A stretch of 64,000 nucleotides of DNA from Paenibacillus amylolyticus (GCF_001570725.1 NZ_BCNV01000001.1:806001-870000), one strand, 5' to 3'; positions 46,114 through 54,674 are shown, numbered from the stretch's first letter. Translations and numbers: made by a program. The notes: generated from the sequence alone by a model not told the origin.

Positions 46114-46410
46114 TTAAGCTTTCACTTGTTCTCCAGCAAATACTTCAACGTTCATTGGAGCGGCCATGAATGCTGCTGCTTGTTGTACAAAAGCTTGGAA
46201 ATGCGCGCTTGTGTTGTGGGAAGCTGTAGCAGCTTCATCTTTCCACAGCTCGATCATCGTGTATTTTTGTTCTTGTTCTGTGCTCTTCGCCAGATCATAG
46301 CTGATGTTGCCTTCTTCTTGACGTGTTGCAGCAATCAGTTCTTTCGCAGATGCGAGGAATGCTTGCTCTTGGTCCGGTTTAACTTGCAGATGCGCGTGAA
46401 TGATAATCAT
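46114..46410 (-). CDS. antibiotic biosynthesis monooxygenase-type (ABM) small protein
   Basis: A 98-residue single ABM domain: MIIIHAHLQVKPDQEQAF, then EEGNISYDLAKS and YTMIELWKDEAATASHNTSAHFQ. Family members are cofactor-free oxygenases or quinone-modifying enzymes such as YgiN; the haem-degrading ones lack proof here. Third gene of the minus-strand marR-nitroreductase cluster, which suggests a quinone or electrophile response. Confidence 0.87.
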   Translation of the reverse strand: MIIIHAHLQVKPDQEQAFLASAKELIAATRQEEGNISYDLAKSTEQEQKYTMIELWKDEAATASHNTSAHFQAFVQQAAAFMAAPMNVEVFAGEQVKA

Positions 46411-46506
46411 AGTGTATAACCTCCATATTGTGTTTGTTGGATTGTGTTAAGAATGTAAGCTTATTGAGCAATTTAATCATGACTTACAGGGAAAACGTCC
46501 CTGATA

Positions 46507-47157
46507 TTATGCCCAAGTTGTGATTGTATCTACGGGCAGACGGTAGGAAGGGTGGCCTTCTTTAGCCGATTTACCGATCGAGATCAACATAACCGGTTGA
46601 TAACGCTCTTTGTCCATGCCGAATGCTTCAGCAATTTGATCTTTTTCGTAACCACCGATTGGGTTCGTGTCATAACCATGAGCACGTGCAGCAAGCATCA
46701 ATTGCATGGAAGCAAGACCTGCATCAATCAGGTTAACGTCGCGAAGATCGGCAGCAGGCATGTTGTCATAGTAAGGTTTAACAAATTGAACTTGTGCGTC
46801 TTTAACTTCTTGTGGCATGAAACCATGTTCTACCGCTTTGCTGAAGATCTCTTCCAGATATTCAGCATTATTCATGTCAATAAATACGCCAACGACAGCT
46901 GCTGAAGTCAATACTTGATTTTGATTGAATTTAGCAAGAGGCGCGAGTTTTTCTTTGCCTTCAGCTGTATCTACAACAAGAAAACGCCAAGGTTGCATAT
47001 TAACGGAAGAAGGTGCACGTGAAGCTTCTGCCAGAATTTCTGTCATTTCTTCACGACTGATTTTTACCTCAGGATCGTAAAGCTTAACAGAACGACGACC
47101 GTAAGTAATTTCGTTAAAATCATTGGTTTTTTGGAATTTGCTTTCAATTGTACTCAT
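46507..47157 (-). CDS. nitroreductase family protein
   Basis: A 216-residue FMN-dependent reductase. R in YGRRSVKLYD and SSVNMQPWRFLVVDT are the N-terminal FMN-binding pattern. GLASMQLMLAARAHGYDTNPIGGYEKD is the second conserved region, and IGKSAKEGHPSYRLP closes it. It probably reduces nitroaromatics or quinones with NAD(P)H. It follows marR by 27 bp and is presumably controlled by it. Confidence 0.9.
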   Translation of the reverse strand: MSTIESKFQKTNDFNEITYGRRSVKLYDPEVKISREEMTEILAEASRAPSSVNMQPWRFLVVDTAEGKEKLAPLAKFNQNQVLTSAAVVGVFIDMNNAEYLEEIFSKAVEHGFMPQEVKDAQVQFVKPYYDNMPAADLRDVNLIDAGLASMQLMLAARAHGYDTNPIGGYEKDQIAEAFGMDKERYQPVMLISIGKSAKEGHPSYRLPVDTITTWA

Positions 47158-47184
47158 GGATAAATCTCTCCTCTATATATAGGT

Positions 47185-47604
47185 TTAAAAATTATTCTGC
47201 ATACGTTCCAGGTAATCGGCGAGAGCCTGAACTTCGTCTTCACTGAAATCCTGCAAAATTTGGTTGATGAAATTGGTCTTCTCTGCTTTGTAGCCTTCAA
47301 TCTGCTTCCGACCGTGATCCGTCAGACGAACAAAAGTTACCCGATTATCTTCGGGGTTCTTGCGTCTGGTAACCATCAGGTCCGCCTCAAGCTGTTTCAA
47401 GTGGCGTGTAATCGCAGCACTATCAATGTTAATGATTTTCTGCAGCATGGATTGGTTAATCTCATCGACCTGATCCAGCTCATGCAGAATTTCAAAGCGA
47501 GAGGAACTGATACCCGTACAGCGTTCGAACTTGGGACTGATTTTGTTGCCCAGCACGTTCAGCAGGTTGATGATCTGTTCTTCTTTGGAAACAATACGTG
47601 TCAT
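47185..47604 (-). CDS. MarR family regulator
   Basis: A 139-residue winged-helix regulator. The recognition region reads INQSMLQKIINIDSAAITRHLKQLEADLMVTRRKNPEDNRVTFVRLTDHGRKQI, which includes the DxR wing. ATG 47604 lies seven bases after GGGAGGT and is preferred to the longer start at 47640. It leads the operon with the nitroreductase and ABM genes, and a palindrome overlaps its promoter. Confidence 0.9.
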   Translation of the reverse strand: MTRIVSKEEQIINLLNVLGNKISPKFERCTGISSSRFEILHELDQVDEINQSMLQKIINIDSAAITRHLKQLEADLMVTRRKNPEDNRVTFVRLTDHGRKQIEGYKAEKTNFINQILQDFSEDEVQALADYLERMQNNF

Positions 47605-47659
47605 GACTAGACCTCCCGGGTGAATCTGAATCATGAACAACGGCGTATGTTAACCAATA

Positions 47660-47688
47660 ATTATAGTTGCAGTATACAATGCCATTGT
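47660..47688 (-). promoter_or_regulatory. promoter and palindromic operator for the marR operon
   Basis: On the minus strand TATAAT (47660-47665) is a perfect -10, and 17 bases upstream the -35 position (ACAATG) falls inside ACAATG-C-CATTGT (47676-47688), a perfect 6-1-6 palindrome containing the CAAT...ATTG layout of MarR-type operators. Autorepression is the simple reading. Confidence 0.55.
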
Positions 47689-47712
47689 CTAATGATTATT
47701 TGAATGCTCTCG

Positions 47713-47763
47713 ATCATTGATGTATCAATATTTGATGCCTCAATCATTGATGGCTCAATTAAT
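47713..47763. repeat. 30-bp direct repeats upstream of marR
   Basis: ATCATTGATG-NN-TCAAT occurs at 47713-47729 and again at 47743-47759, exactly 30 bp apart. Each holds the near-palindrome ATCA-T-TGAT. The remainder of the marR-araC gap (47605-47991) contains the marR promoter and the Fur box at 47898, and no supported gene. Confidence 0.5.
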
Positions 47764-47897
47764 ATATCATGCCTTTTATCATTTTGCAACAGGTTCAGAA
47801 GAAGAGGATGATTATACCTGTATTATCCCAGTACATAAGCATTGTCGTCTGTATAGGATGTCCATCTGCATGAGTTTATATCGATTGCTTAAGTTAT

Positions 47898-47912
47898 TGA
47901 GAATTATTATCA
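47898..47912. promoter_or_regulatory. Fur box before the AraC/lipoprotein ORF
   Basis: TGAGAAT-T-ATTATCA matches the 7-1-7 Fur box TGATAAT-N-ATTATCA with one mismatch, 80 bp before the ORF start. Confidence 0.75.
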
Positions 47913-47991
47913 ATTGGTCTATAATAAAAGGAAATGTACATAACGAGCGAACGTAACAGGCAGTTCATACAACAGCTGAGAAGGCATAAAG

Positions 47992-50046
47992 ATGTATTTG
48001 GACGGGAGGGTAAGTATAAAGGATATGAATTTGAATGATCACATCAGGCTGTGGAACCATGTTTTTGTCAAAATACTGGATGTTCGCCAAAACGCTTTGC
48101 ATCCTGGCGAGAAGTTGAAGAATTATCAACTGCCAGCGAGCACCTATCTATATATCATCGATGGAAGTGCACGGATACAAATGGATCAACACAGATATAT
48201 CGTGGATGGATTCCACATTGTTCATGGGGGCAAGCAGGCGTACTTAAACATGGAGACGGATTCGGGCGTGGCGTATTATATGATTTTGTACAAAGCCATT
48301 CTGGCGTTGCCCTGTGGTATGGAGATTCAGCATCTGATGGACCATGAACGTCCGTTCCAGGACCAATATGCACTTGTACCAACCCGTCCGCTGGACATGT
48401 ATCAATGTATGGAGGAATTGAAACGGGAGTGGGAACAGTCCACGAAACTCGCAAAGTTACATGCTAAAACCTTATTTTATCAATGGGTATATTTTTTGTT
48501 GGCAGACTTACATGGACAATCCATTCAGCCATATAAACCGGATACGGTCACACAGGCGATTGAATTTATGAATGCTCATCTGCATGAACCTATAGCTCTT
48601 GATGTAATGGCTGAAGCATTGGAATGCAGTGTGGGACACTTGTCCAGATTGTTCAAACAAAAGTTGAACATCAGTCCCATTCAATATCTTGGACAGATTC
48701 GAATGGAGAGAGCTGCACATCTTCTGGTCCATACGAATGCTACGTTGCAACAGATTGCAGAGCAGGTGGGCTATCCGGATGCACATTCACTGAGTCGCAG
48801 CTTCAAAAAAATCAAAGGACTCTCTCCAATTCGTTACAAAAAAGGACTAAGCCCACAGTTTAATAAGCCGAAAAAGGCATTGGCATTGAACCATAAGCAA
48901 GATTTGCCCAGTGTGATGCAAGAAAATGCCCTTCATCCGCTACATTTCTCTCTATATAATGATATTGATTATCAATATCAAAAGAATGTTGGAGGGGAAT
49001 TACTGATGCAAGGAAAATTCAAAATGACAGCACTAAGCATGATGCTGTGTCTCACGCTATTACTCGCCGCCTGTTCCAGTCCTGCACCGTCTGCAAGTGG
49101 TACACAAACAGAAACGAATGCGGCTACTACACAAGCGGGTAACCAAGCAGCGGAGGCAGGAAAATCGACTGCACAACCAGAGACGAGAACGGTTTCTACA
49201 TTAAGAGGAGATGTGGTGATACCGGCTAATCCGCAGCGTGTTGCTTCAGATCAATATATGGGGTACCTGTTGAAATTGGGCATTGTACCGGTTGGTGTAA
49301 GAACGTTTATGCTGAACGAAGGATGGATTGAAAAGTCTGGCATTGCTGCTGATGTTATAGCGGGTATTGAGGATTTGGGAGGAGAGTTCCCAATGAATCT
49401 GGAGAAATTAGTGTCACTTGAGCCGGATCTCATCATCGGTTCCATCGATAAAAATATTGAGGATTACGAAAAAATTGCAACGACCGTCTTTTTACCTTAT
49501 TGGGAAGGCGATAAAACTTCTGGCCCACTGGAAAAGCTACGCCGGATTGCTGGTGTTTTTGGAAAAGAGAAGGAAGCAGAGCAATGGATCACGACATATG
49601 AAGGGAATATCGAAGACACTAAGCAGCAGATTGATGGTGTGATTAAAGAAGGCGAGACCGTATCCATCATACAAATAGGATACAAAGCGTTGTATGTACT
49701 TGGTGCAGAAGGTGGGAACTATGGTAGTTCCACGATCTATGAGATGCTGAAACTGCCTCCAACTCAGCAAGCACTCGATATGAAGGATGGATTCGAGACG
49801 ATCTCCCTTGAAGTACTGCCTGAGTATATGGGAGATCATATCTTCTTATATGGTTCGGGTAGTGAAGACGCCAAAGAGATCCTGAACAGCGAGGTGTGGA
49901 AACGTCTGCCTGCTGTGCAGAAAGGACAAGTCTACGCCTATGGTTCCTTGGATGGTACAGAGGATGAGTTCGTCATGGAAGACCCTTATTCACTGGAGTT
50001 GCAGTTGGATAGTATAAAGAATTTACTATTGGGAGCTAAAAAATAG
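47992..50046 (+). CDS. AraC-type regulator in frame with a siderophore-binding lipoprotein
   Basis: One uninterrupted 684-codon frame. Residues about 20-110 are a cupin-like sensor, and about 185-285 an AraC double HTH (LDVMAEALECSVGHLSRLFKQKLN, LQQIAEQVGYPDAHSLSRSFKKIKGLSPIRY). About 55 residues later comes a complete lipoprotein signal peptide (ending LLLAAC-SS) and a FecB/TroA-type binding domain (VIPANPQRVASDQY, LEPDLIIG). The linker contains a Fur box, a TATAAT and a Shine-Dalgarno, so the second half is probably a separate gene and the regulator has lost its stop. Alternatively a real fusion would put the HTH inside and the binding domain outside the membrane. No stop codon is seen between the halves. 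Confidence 0.75.
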   Translation: MYLDGRVSIKDMNLNDHIRLWNHVFVKILDVRQNALHPGEKLKNYQLPASTYLYIIDGSARIQMDQHRYIVDGFHIVHGGKQAYLNMETDSGVAYYMILYKAILALPCGMEIQHLMDHERPFQDQYALVPTRPLDMYQCMEELKREWEQSTKLAKLHAKTLFYQWVYFLLADLHGQSIQPYKPDTVTQAIEFMNAHLHEPIALDVMAEALECSVGHLSRLFKQKLNISPIQYLGQIRMERAAHLLVHTNATLQQIAEQVGYPDAHSLSRSFKKIKGLSPIRYKKGLSPQFNKPKKALALNHKQDLPSVMQENALHPLHFSLYNDIDYQYQKNVGGELLMQGKFKMTALSMMLCLTLLLAACSSPAPSASGTQTETNAATTQAGNQAAEAGKSTAQPETRTVSTLRGDVVIPANPQRVASDQYMGYLLKLGIVPVGVRTFMLNEGWIEKSGIAADVIAGIEDLGGEFPMNLEKLVSLEPDLIIGSIDKNIEDYEKIATTVFLPYWEGDKTSGPLEKLRRIAGVFGKEKEAEQWITTYEGNIEDTKQQIDGVIKEGETVSIIQIGYKALYVLGAEGGNYGSSTIYEMLKLPPTQQALDMKDGFETISLEVLPEYMGDHIFLYGSGSEDAKEILNSEVWKRLPAVQKGQVYAYGSLDGTEDEFVMEDPYSLELQLDSIKNLLLGAKK
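48955..48974 (+). promoter_or_regulatory. internal promoter and Fur box inside the fused ORF
   Basis: TATAAT (48955-48960) adjoins TGATATT-G-ATTATCA (48960-48974), a 7-1-7 Fur box with two mismatches (AA swapped to AT region). TTCATC 17 bp upstream is only a weak -35. Placement suggests iron-repressed transcription of the lipoprotein part alone. Confidence 0.6.
49006..50046 (+). CDS. iron-siderophore-binding lipoprotein (internal start)
   Basis: A 346-residue reading from ATG 49006, preceded by GGAGGGG seven bases upstream. It has a lipoprotein signal (basic start, hydrophobic SMMLCLTLLLAA, lipid-attached Cys at residue 23), a Ser/Thr/Ala-rich tether and a FecB-type clamshell (TLRGDVVIPANPQRVA, KLVSLEPDLIIGSIDK, WKRLPAVQKGQVYAYGS). 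It would capture ferric siderophore at the membrane exterior for an ABC importer, which is not encoded nearby. It shares the frame of the upstream AraC gene. Confidence 0.85.
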   Translation: MQGKFKMTALSMMLCLTLLLAACSSPAPSASGTQTETNAATTQAGNQAAEAGKSTAQPETRTVSTLRGDVVIPANPQRVASDQYMGYLLKLGIVPVGVRTFMLNEGWIEKSGIAADVIAGIEDLGGEFPMNLEKLVSLEPDLIIGSIDKNIEDYEKIATTVFLPYWEGDKTSGPLEKLRRIAGVFGKEKEAEQWITTYEGNIEDTKQQIDGVIKEGETVSIIQIGYKALYVLGAEGGNYGSSTIYEMLKLPPTQQALDMKDGFETISLEVLPEYMGDHIFLYGSGSEDAKEILNSEVWKRLPAVQKGQVYAYGSLDGTEDEFVMEDPYSLELQLDSIKNLLLGAKK

Positions 50047-50098
50047 AGTGTAATCAGGCGATTATAGGATTCGATTCGAACAGGGAAGGGACGTCAGC

Positions 50099-51700
50099 AT
50101 GAAAGAAAATGATTGGATAAAACGACTGGAGCAACTCTATTTCACTGCTGTCCACGTCTGCCATTACTCTAGCAATCCGGGGGCTGTTCAGCGTCGGATC
50201 TGGAAAAGGTTCGCTATTTGCAGGGTCATTGCTGGCAAGGGATCTCTGTCTATGGATAACGTTGTACATACGGTGTCTCAGGACGAGTGGTTTTTGTTGA
50301 AGCCAGGAATGCATGTGGAGTTTCAGACGGATATGGAAGCACCTGTCCGATATCAGATCATTTTATTTTCCTGTGTGGCACTTACCCGGAGTCGAAAGGC
50401 TTGGCTTACTGAGGCATTTGATTTCCCTGTTACGGGCAAGCTTCATATTCCTTCTAGCACACGTGATATTCAGGAGATGATGGATACCCTGGTGAATGGA
50501 AAACACGCTTTCACAAGTCTGGAAAAGACGCGCAGGAAGAATCTCTTACATCAGTTATTGATTCAGTTGATGATTCGTGCGAAAGAAGCAACTCCACCTG
50601 TAGCAGGTATGGATCAGGCACTTGAATACATGACACATCAGTATATGAAAGACATTCGAGTCGATCAGATGGCCCGCATGGCAGGGCTTAGTGTGAATCA
50701 TTTTATAAGAACGTTCAAACGGCAATTAAACATGACTCCGATCGAATATATCCTGAAACAACGTATGGCGAAGGCCAAGCAACTGTTATTTTCTTCAGAT
50801 AAAATCAAGGAAATTGCGGAGCAAGTAGGTTATAGGGACGAGCACTATTTCAGCAGAGTCTTCAAGAAAAACGAAGGTGTCGCCCCGACGTTGTATATGA
50901 AACATAAAGTGAGTCGCATTGCCACATTGTATTACGGGTTGGATGACTACGTAATAACGCTTGGGATGACGCCAGTGTCCGCACTATCTTATGGTCAGAG
51001 AGTGGCCCGACATGTTGCTGTTCCTGCGCTTCAAGCGCACAGTCATCAGGGACTTATCCTGGACAGCTTCAATCAGAACTATGACGGGTTGAGGCGAGTC
51101 CAACCGGACCTGATCATTACAAGTGATCGTTTAGAGCCCAATGAATCCCTGCATCATATCGCACCTACGGCGATGCTGGAGCACACCAACCATTTTGGTG
51201 AGAGACTTCTGTATATGGCGGACATTATGGGCCGTAGGGAACAGGCTGTACATTGGATTGAACAGCATGCTGAACTGGGCCGGGTGCTTCAAGGGCGCGT
51301 TCAATCGAGGTGGGGGAAGCAGAGTGCTATGTTCATCCGGGTGTCCTCTCATTTCTACCGAATGTATGGATTGAATAACCAGACAGGCGCTCTCTTGTAC
51401 GATGATCTGGGATTTCAATTGCCACGTTATTTTCCGGAAAAACAGTGGGCTGTGGAGACGAAAGTTGGCGATTTGCAGTTATACGACACGGATCATATAT
51501 TTGTAATGGTGGATCCGACGGAAGAGGCGCGGGCTCAATTGCGACAATTGCAGCAATCTAGTGAATGGTTGGCATTAAGGGCTGTTCAAGAAGGCTGTGT
51601 CTATAATGCAGGAGATATTTTCTTCAAAACGCTGGGTCCAACCGGACGTATGTGGGCTATGCGATATGTAGCAGAGCAACTGGGTGTTACCGTGCGGTGA
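50099..51700 (+). CDS. Btr-like regulator: AraC HTH fused to a siderophore-binding domain
   Basis: A 533-residue cytoplasmic protein. A cupin-like N-terminal region (about 20-115) precedes an AraC double HTH (about 180-275, IRVDQMARMAGLSVNHFIRTFKRQLN, IKEIAEQVGYRDEHYFSRVFKKNEG) and a FecB/TroA-type domain (about 280-533, RVQPDLIITSDRL, FIRVSSHFYRMYG). This is the arrangement of B. subtilis Btr (YbbB), which senses bacillibactin and activates uptake genes. There is no signal sequence, in contrast to the ORF upstream. RBS GGAAGGG. Confidence 0.88.
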   Translation: MKENDWIKRLEQLYFTAVHVCHYSSNPGAVQRRIWKRFAICRVIAGKGSLSMDNVVHTVSQDEWFLLKPGMHVEFQTDMEAPVRYQIILFSCVALTRSRKAWLTEAFDFPVTGKLHIPSSTRDIQEMMDTLVNGKHAFTSLEKTRRKNLLHQLLIQLMIRAKEATPPVAGMDQALEYMTHQYMKDIRVDQMARMAGLSVNHFIRTFKRQLNMTPIEYILKQRMAKAKQLLFSSDKIKEIAEQVGYRDEHYFSRVFKKNEGVAPTLYMKHKVSRIATLYYGLDDYVITLGMTPVSALSYGQRVARHVAVPALQAHSHQGLILDSFNQNYDGLRRVQPDLIITSDRLEPNESLHHIAPTAMLEHTNHFGERLLYMADIMGRREQAVHWIEQHAELGRVLQGRVQSRWGKQSAMFIRVSSHFYRMYGLNNQTGALLYDDLGFQLPRYFPEKQWAVETKVGDLQLYDTDHIFVMVDPTEEARAQLRQLQQSSEWLALRAVQEGCVYNAGDIFFKTLGPTGRMWAMRYVAEQLGVTVR

Positions 51701-51763
51701 TATTGTGCAAGTGAAGAGCGTGGAATAATCCATGGCAAGCCCGTTCGCTTTTCCCTACTATAG

Positions 51764-51778
51764 TGATAATGATTATTA
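51764..51778. promoter_or_regulatory. Fur box before the second lipoprotein gene
   Basis: TGATAAT-G-ATTATTA matches TGATAAT-N-ATTATCA with one mismatch, 30 bp before the start codon. More ATTATTA repeats follow it. Confidence 0.8.
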
Positions 51779-51808
51779 TTATTAAATAGTAGAGGGGATT
51801 TACTACAA

Positions 51809-52789
51809 ATGGTAAGACAGAGAGCAGCAACGATGATACTGTTGGCCTTGCTTGTGCTCGTTCTGGCGGCATGTGGCAAGACAGCAGAAGTGACGGAAGC
51901 AACGCCTCAGCCACAGGATACACCTGTGGAAGAGAGTGGTACACAAATGATTGAACATCTCAAAGGAACAGCGGTTGTACCGCAAAAGATAGAGCGTATG
52001 GTTGTGTTATCCGCCGCCTACATCGATCACATGTTAACGATTGGTGAGAAACCAGCAGGCGTTAATGTAGAAGTTCGTTACGGGGGAGATTACCTGCCTT
52101 ATCTTGCAGATCAGCTGGCCGGTGTTCCAACGGTAGGGTCGGCAGATAGTCCCAATCTGGAGGCTATCCTGCAGATTGATCCGGATGTCATCGTTGTTGA
52201 GAGTCGAACTGCTGAGAGTACATATGAGCAGTTGGAGAAAATCGCTCCGACGATTGTACTTGGTAACGAATGGCTGGATTATGAAGATGACACAACGTAT
52301 TGGACACAGGATCTGTTGACCATTGCCGGATTATTCAACAAGGTTGATCTGGCCAAGGAGAAAATCGCTGAGGTGGAACAACAGGCAGAACAACTAACAG
52401 CGAAGATCGAACAACTGGATCAGAAAAAGCTGGCTTACTTGCGTGTAAGAGAGAAGACCTTGCAAATTTATGCGGAAAAAGGCCATCCAACCAACACACT
52501 CTTGTATCATGATCTTGGATTCATACCCACTGCTGTGACACCTGCCGAACAACGTGAGGACCTGTCCATGGAGAAAATCGCGGATATCGATGCCAATTTC
52601 GTCGTTCTTGAGGTTGATCCGAATGCCGATGAGTATTTAAACAACATCAACGCCAGCTCACTCTGGAAGGCAGTACCGGCTGTTGGTACAGATCAGGTCT
52701 ATACGACAGACTCGTTCTGGCTGTTTAAGGGCTGGGGGGTAATCGGTCGCAGCGAGATTATTAACGAAGTTGAAGATATGATTCAATAG
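51809..52789 (+). CDS. iron-siderophore-binding lipoprotein
   Basis: A 326-residue FecB-family substrate-binding protein. The signal peptide ends LLVLVLAAC (Cys at residue 22), followed by an acidic tether and a two-lobed domain (VVPQKIERMVVLSAAYIDHML, ILQIDPDVIVVES, LWKAVPAVGTDQVYTTDSFWL). It presents ferric siderophore to an ABC importer. No permease or ATPase is in this locus. It is immediately followed by the FhuF-like gene (stop and ATG abut). Confidence 0.92.
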   Translation: MVRQRAATMILLALLVLVLAACGKTAEVTEATPQPQDTPVEESGTQMIEHLKGTAVVPQKIERMVVLSAAYIDHMLTIGEKPAGVNVEVRYGGDYLPYLADQLAGVPTVGSADSPNLEAILQIDPDVIVVESRTAESTYEQLEKIAPTIVLGNEWLDYEDDTTYWTQDLLTIAGLFNKVDLAKEKIAEVEQQAEQLTAKIEQLDQKKLAYLRVREKTLQIYAEKGHPTNTLLYHDLGFIPTAVTPAEQREDLSMEKIADIDANFVVLEVDPNADEYLNNINASSLWKAVPAVGTDQVYTTDSFWLFKGWGVIGRSEIINEVEDMIQ

Positions 52790-53602
52790 ATGGAACGTTA
52801 TCCAGGGCATAACCATTCAGAGATGTCGGCAACATTACAGCATTTTTTTGTGACGACAATCCGAGCGAACTGCGATGATTTCAAGTATGCTTTCCGTGTG
52901 AAGGATCTGCTGGATGAAGAGAAACGAGATTCGATATTACATGAACAGGCCATGCAGCAAGGGCTTCAACTGGACGGTAAAGGGAGTGTGGCCGTCGGTA
53001 CACTTTTTGCCAAGCGCTATTCGGTGCTGGTGATGGCCGTGATCTCTGCATTCAGTCTGTACGACATTCCACTTAGTATGGCAGACGATGATGTGCGATT
53101 TGAATTGAATGGAGCAGGTGGCATGCGATATGAGACCCGGCTGGAGAGAATCTCTCTGGTTGGTGAAGAATTTGTTCAGCGCAGGTCAGAGAGTATCTTG
53201 CTTAAGAAGAAAATGCTGCTACATCTGGAACCTGTTCTGCGAGCGGTAGCTGACGGTACAGGAGCGAGTTATAACGTCATGTGGACTCTGGTTGCGCATA
53301 ATGTTCAACAATTGTATGTACGTATGGTCAATGATCAAAGAATATGGAAGACGGATCAACGGCTTGCACAGATCCAGGAAGATCAATGCATATGGCTCGA
53401 CGAAGAAAATGAAAATGAATTTACTTTTGCCATGAAGCTGAATCGTTTTGATCACCCTGAGTGGCAAGGAACGCCGGTCTTGATACGCCGATATTGTTGT
53501 TTGGCTTATCAGGTTGGAGACGGCAGTCATTCACATGGTTATTGCAACAGTTGTCCCAAGCTGGATTCGGAATCCCGATTGCATCATCTTCTACAGCAGT
53601 GA
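52790..53602 (+). CDS. FhuF-like ferric-siderophore reductase
   Basis: A 270-residue protein whose C terminus carries the FhuF 2Fe-2S pattern: adjacent cysteines in RRYCCLAY and CNSC ten residues later. FhuF reduces ferric iron in imported hydroxamate siderophores. The N-terminal region has the IucC/FhuF-associated fold feel but low identity to anything I can name. ATG follows the lipoprotein stop without a gap, so translation is coupled. Confidence 0.8.
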   Translation: MERYPGHNHSEMSATLQHFFVTTIRANCDDFKYAFRVKDLLDEEKRDSILHEQAMQQGLQLDGKGSVAVGTLFAKRYSVLVMAVISAFSLYDIPLSMADDDVRFELNGAGGMRYETRLERISLVGEEFVQRRSESILLKKKMLLHLEPVLRAVADGTGASYNVMWTLVAHNVQQLYVRMVNDQRIWKTDQRLAQIQEDQCIWLDEENENEFTFAMKLNRFDHPEWQGTPVLIRRYCCLAYQVGDGSHSHGYCNSCPKLDSESRLHHLLQQ

Positions 53603-54152
53603 ACTGACACTTTTGTACCGCATCGTCCGAATCTGTTTCAGACGATCCATGTTCTCTTCGAAACTGGCACCATTTCCGTTCACTCAAAATGAAATTCATA
53701 GCCGGTCCATTCCCATGGATCATGATGTTGCGGAATTCTTCCAAGGAATCCTGCTGAACATCGACATGTTCCACAACCTGCAGCGGCTTAAGCCAGCGTC
53801 TGCGGGTTTGTTGGTTTTGGACGGGAAAGTTACTGCCGGGTGTACTGACGAGCAATTCCTGACGAACGATGATGGCATCAGGAAACGGCTGGGTCTGGTT
53901 CAGTTCGCTCGTGAGAGGGTGCAGCCAGATCATGGACTCATTCATATTTCGCAAGGATTCGTCCTTGCATTCAACCTGACGGGTGAACAGCAGTTAATTC
54001 ATCAGTCGTTTCAGGCAAACGTATGGCTATAATCCGAGTAAGCTCAAGGGTTAAATGAAGTGTCACTTTATTGCGTTTTGCGTTGATTACATGAATCAGA
54101 TATACTTCAGGTTATTGATCAATTCATAACTGTACGTTGGAAGGGGAAAATG
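53603..54152. other. 550-bp region with no secure gene
   Basis: Two overlapping open frames exist: plus strand to 54032, and minus strand from 53954 to 53421, the latter running antisense into the FhuF gene. The minus frame has coding-like composition (NESMIWLHPLTSELNQTQ... then QDSLEEFRNIMIHGNGPAM) but no ribosome-binding site and no recognised family. It may be a gene remnant. The end holds the tetR promoter region and operator site 1. Confidence 0.35.
54108..54129. promoter_or_regulatory. TetR operator candidate, site 1
   Basis: GGTTATTGATCAATTCATAA contains the core TTATTGATCAAT (54112-54123) shared with sites 2 and 3, about 30 bp before tetR. Confidence 0.55.
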
Positions 54153-54674
54153 ATGGCTAAAGATACAGCAGCGTCGGTTAATCGGCGAAATGATATTATC
54201 TCTGCGGCAATCGATGTGTTCGCGGAAATTGGCTATTATCGTGCGACAACAGCCCAAGTGGCTGAACGGGCACAGATCTCACAGCCGTATATCTTTCGTT
54301 TTTTCAAAACCAAAGAAGCTTTATTACTAACTGCAATTGAGGTCTCATGGACACGGGTGATTGATTCGTTTCGAATTGTGGTGGAGACGGCGACGCCAGA
54401 TCAGTTGGAGAATGATCTCATTGAAGCCTACGATAAGATTCTGGAATCGCACAAGAGCGAAATTTTGCTTCAGATGCAGGCACAGACGATCCGGGAAGAA
54501 GTCATTCGTCAGGCCATGCAAAAAGGCATTAGTGATGTACGAAGCATGGTGCTTGAAGCTTTCACCGTTGCAGGTATTGCTGAACCGCTGAAAAGAACCA
54601 TGATTTTCCTGGCGATCGGGATGTTGTGTAATTTATCTACTGCACTGGATATGCCTGAGCTGAAGGACCGATAG
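54153..54674 (+). CDS. TetR family regulator
   Basis: A 173-residue TetR-type repressor. The N-terminal HTH is clear (RNDIISAAIDVFAEIGYYRATTAQVAERAQISQPYIFRFFKTKEALL), and the rest is an all-helical ligand domain without recognised specificity. ATG 54153 lies six bases after GGAAGGGG; ATG 54150 is an alternative. TTGATCAA-centred palindromes lie before it, before the dehydrogenase gene and before the collagen-like gene. Confidence 0.92.
   Translation: MAKDTAASVNRRNDIISAAIDVFAEIGYYRATTAQVAERAQISQPYIFRFFKTKEALLLTAIEVSWTRVIDSFRIVVETATPDQLENDLIEAYDKILESHKSEILLQMQAQTIREEVIRQAMQKGISDVRSMVLEAFTVAGIAEPLKRTMIFLAIGMLCNLSTALDMPELKDR

Noticed and set aside
47717..47956. 79-codon frame MMYQYLMPQSLMAQ
   Set aside because: It is the translation of operator repeats and a Fur box, without a Shine-Dalgarno.
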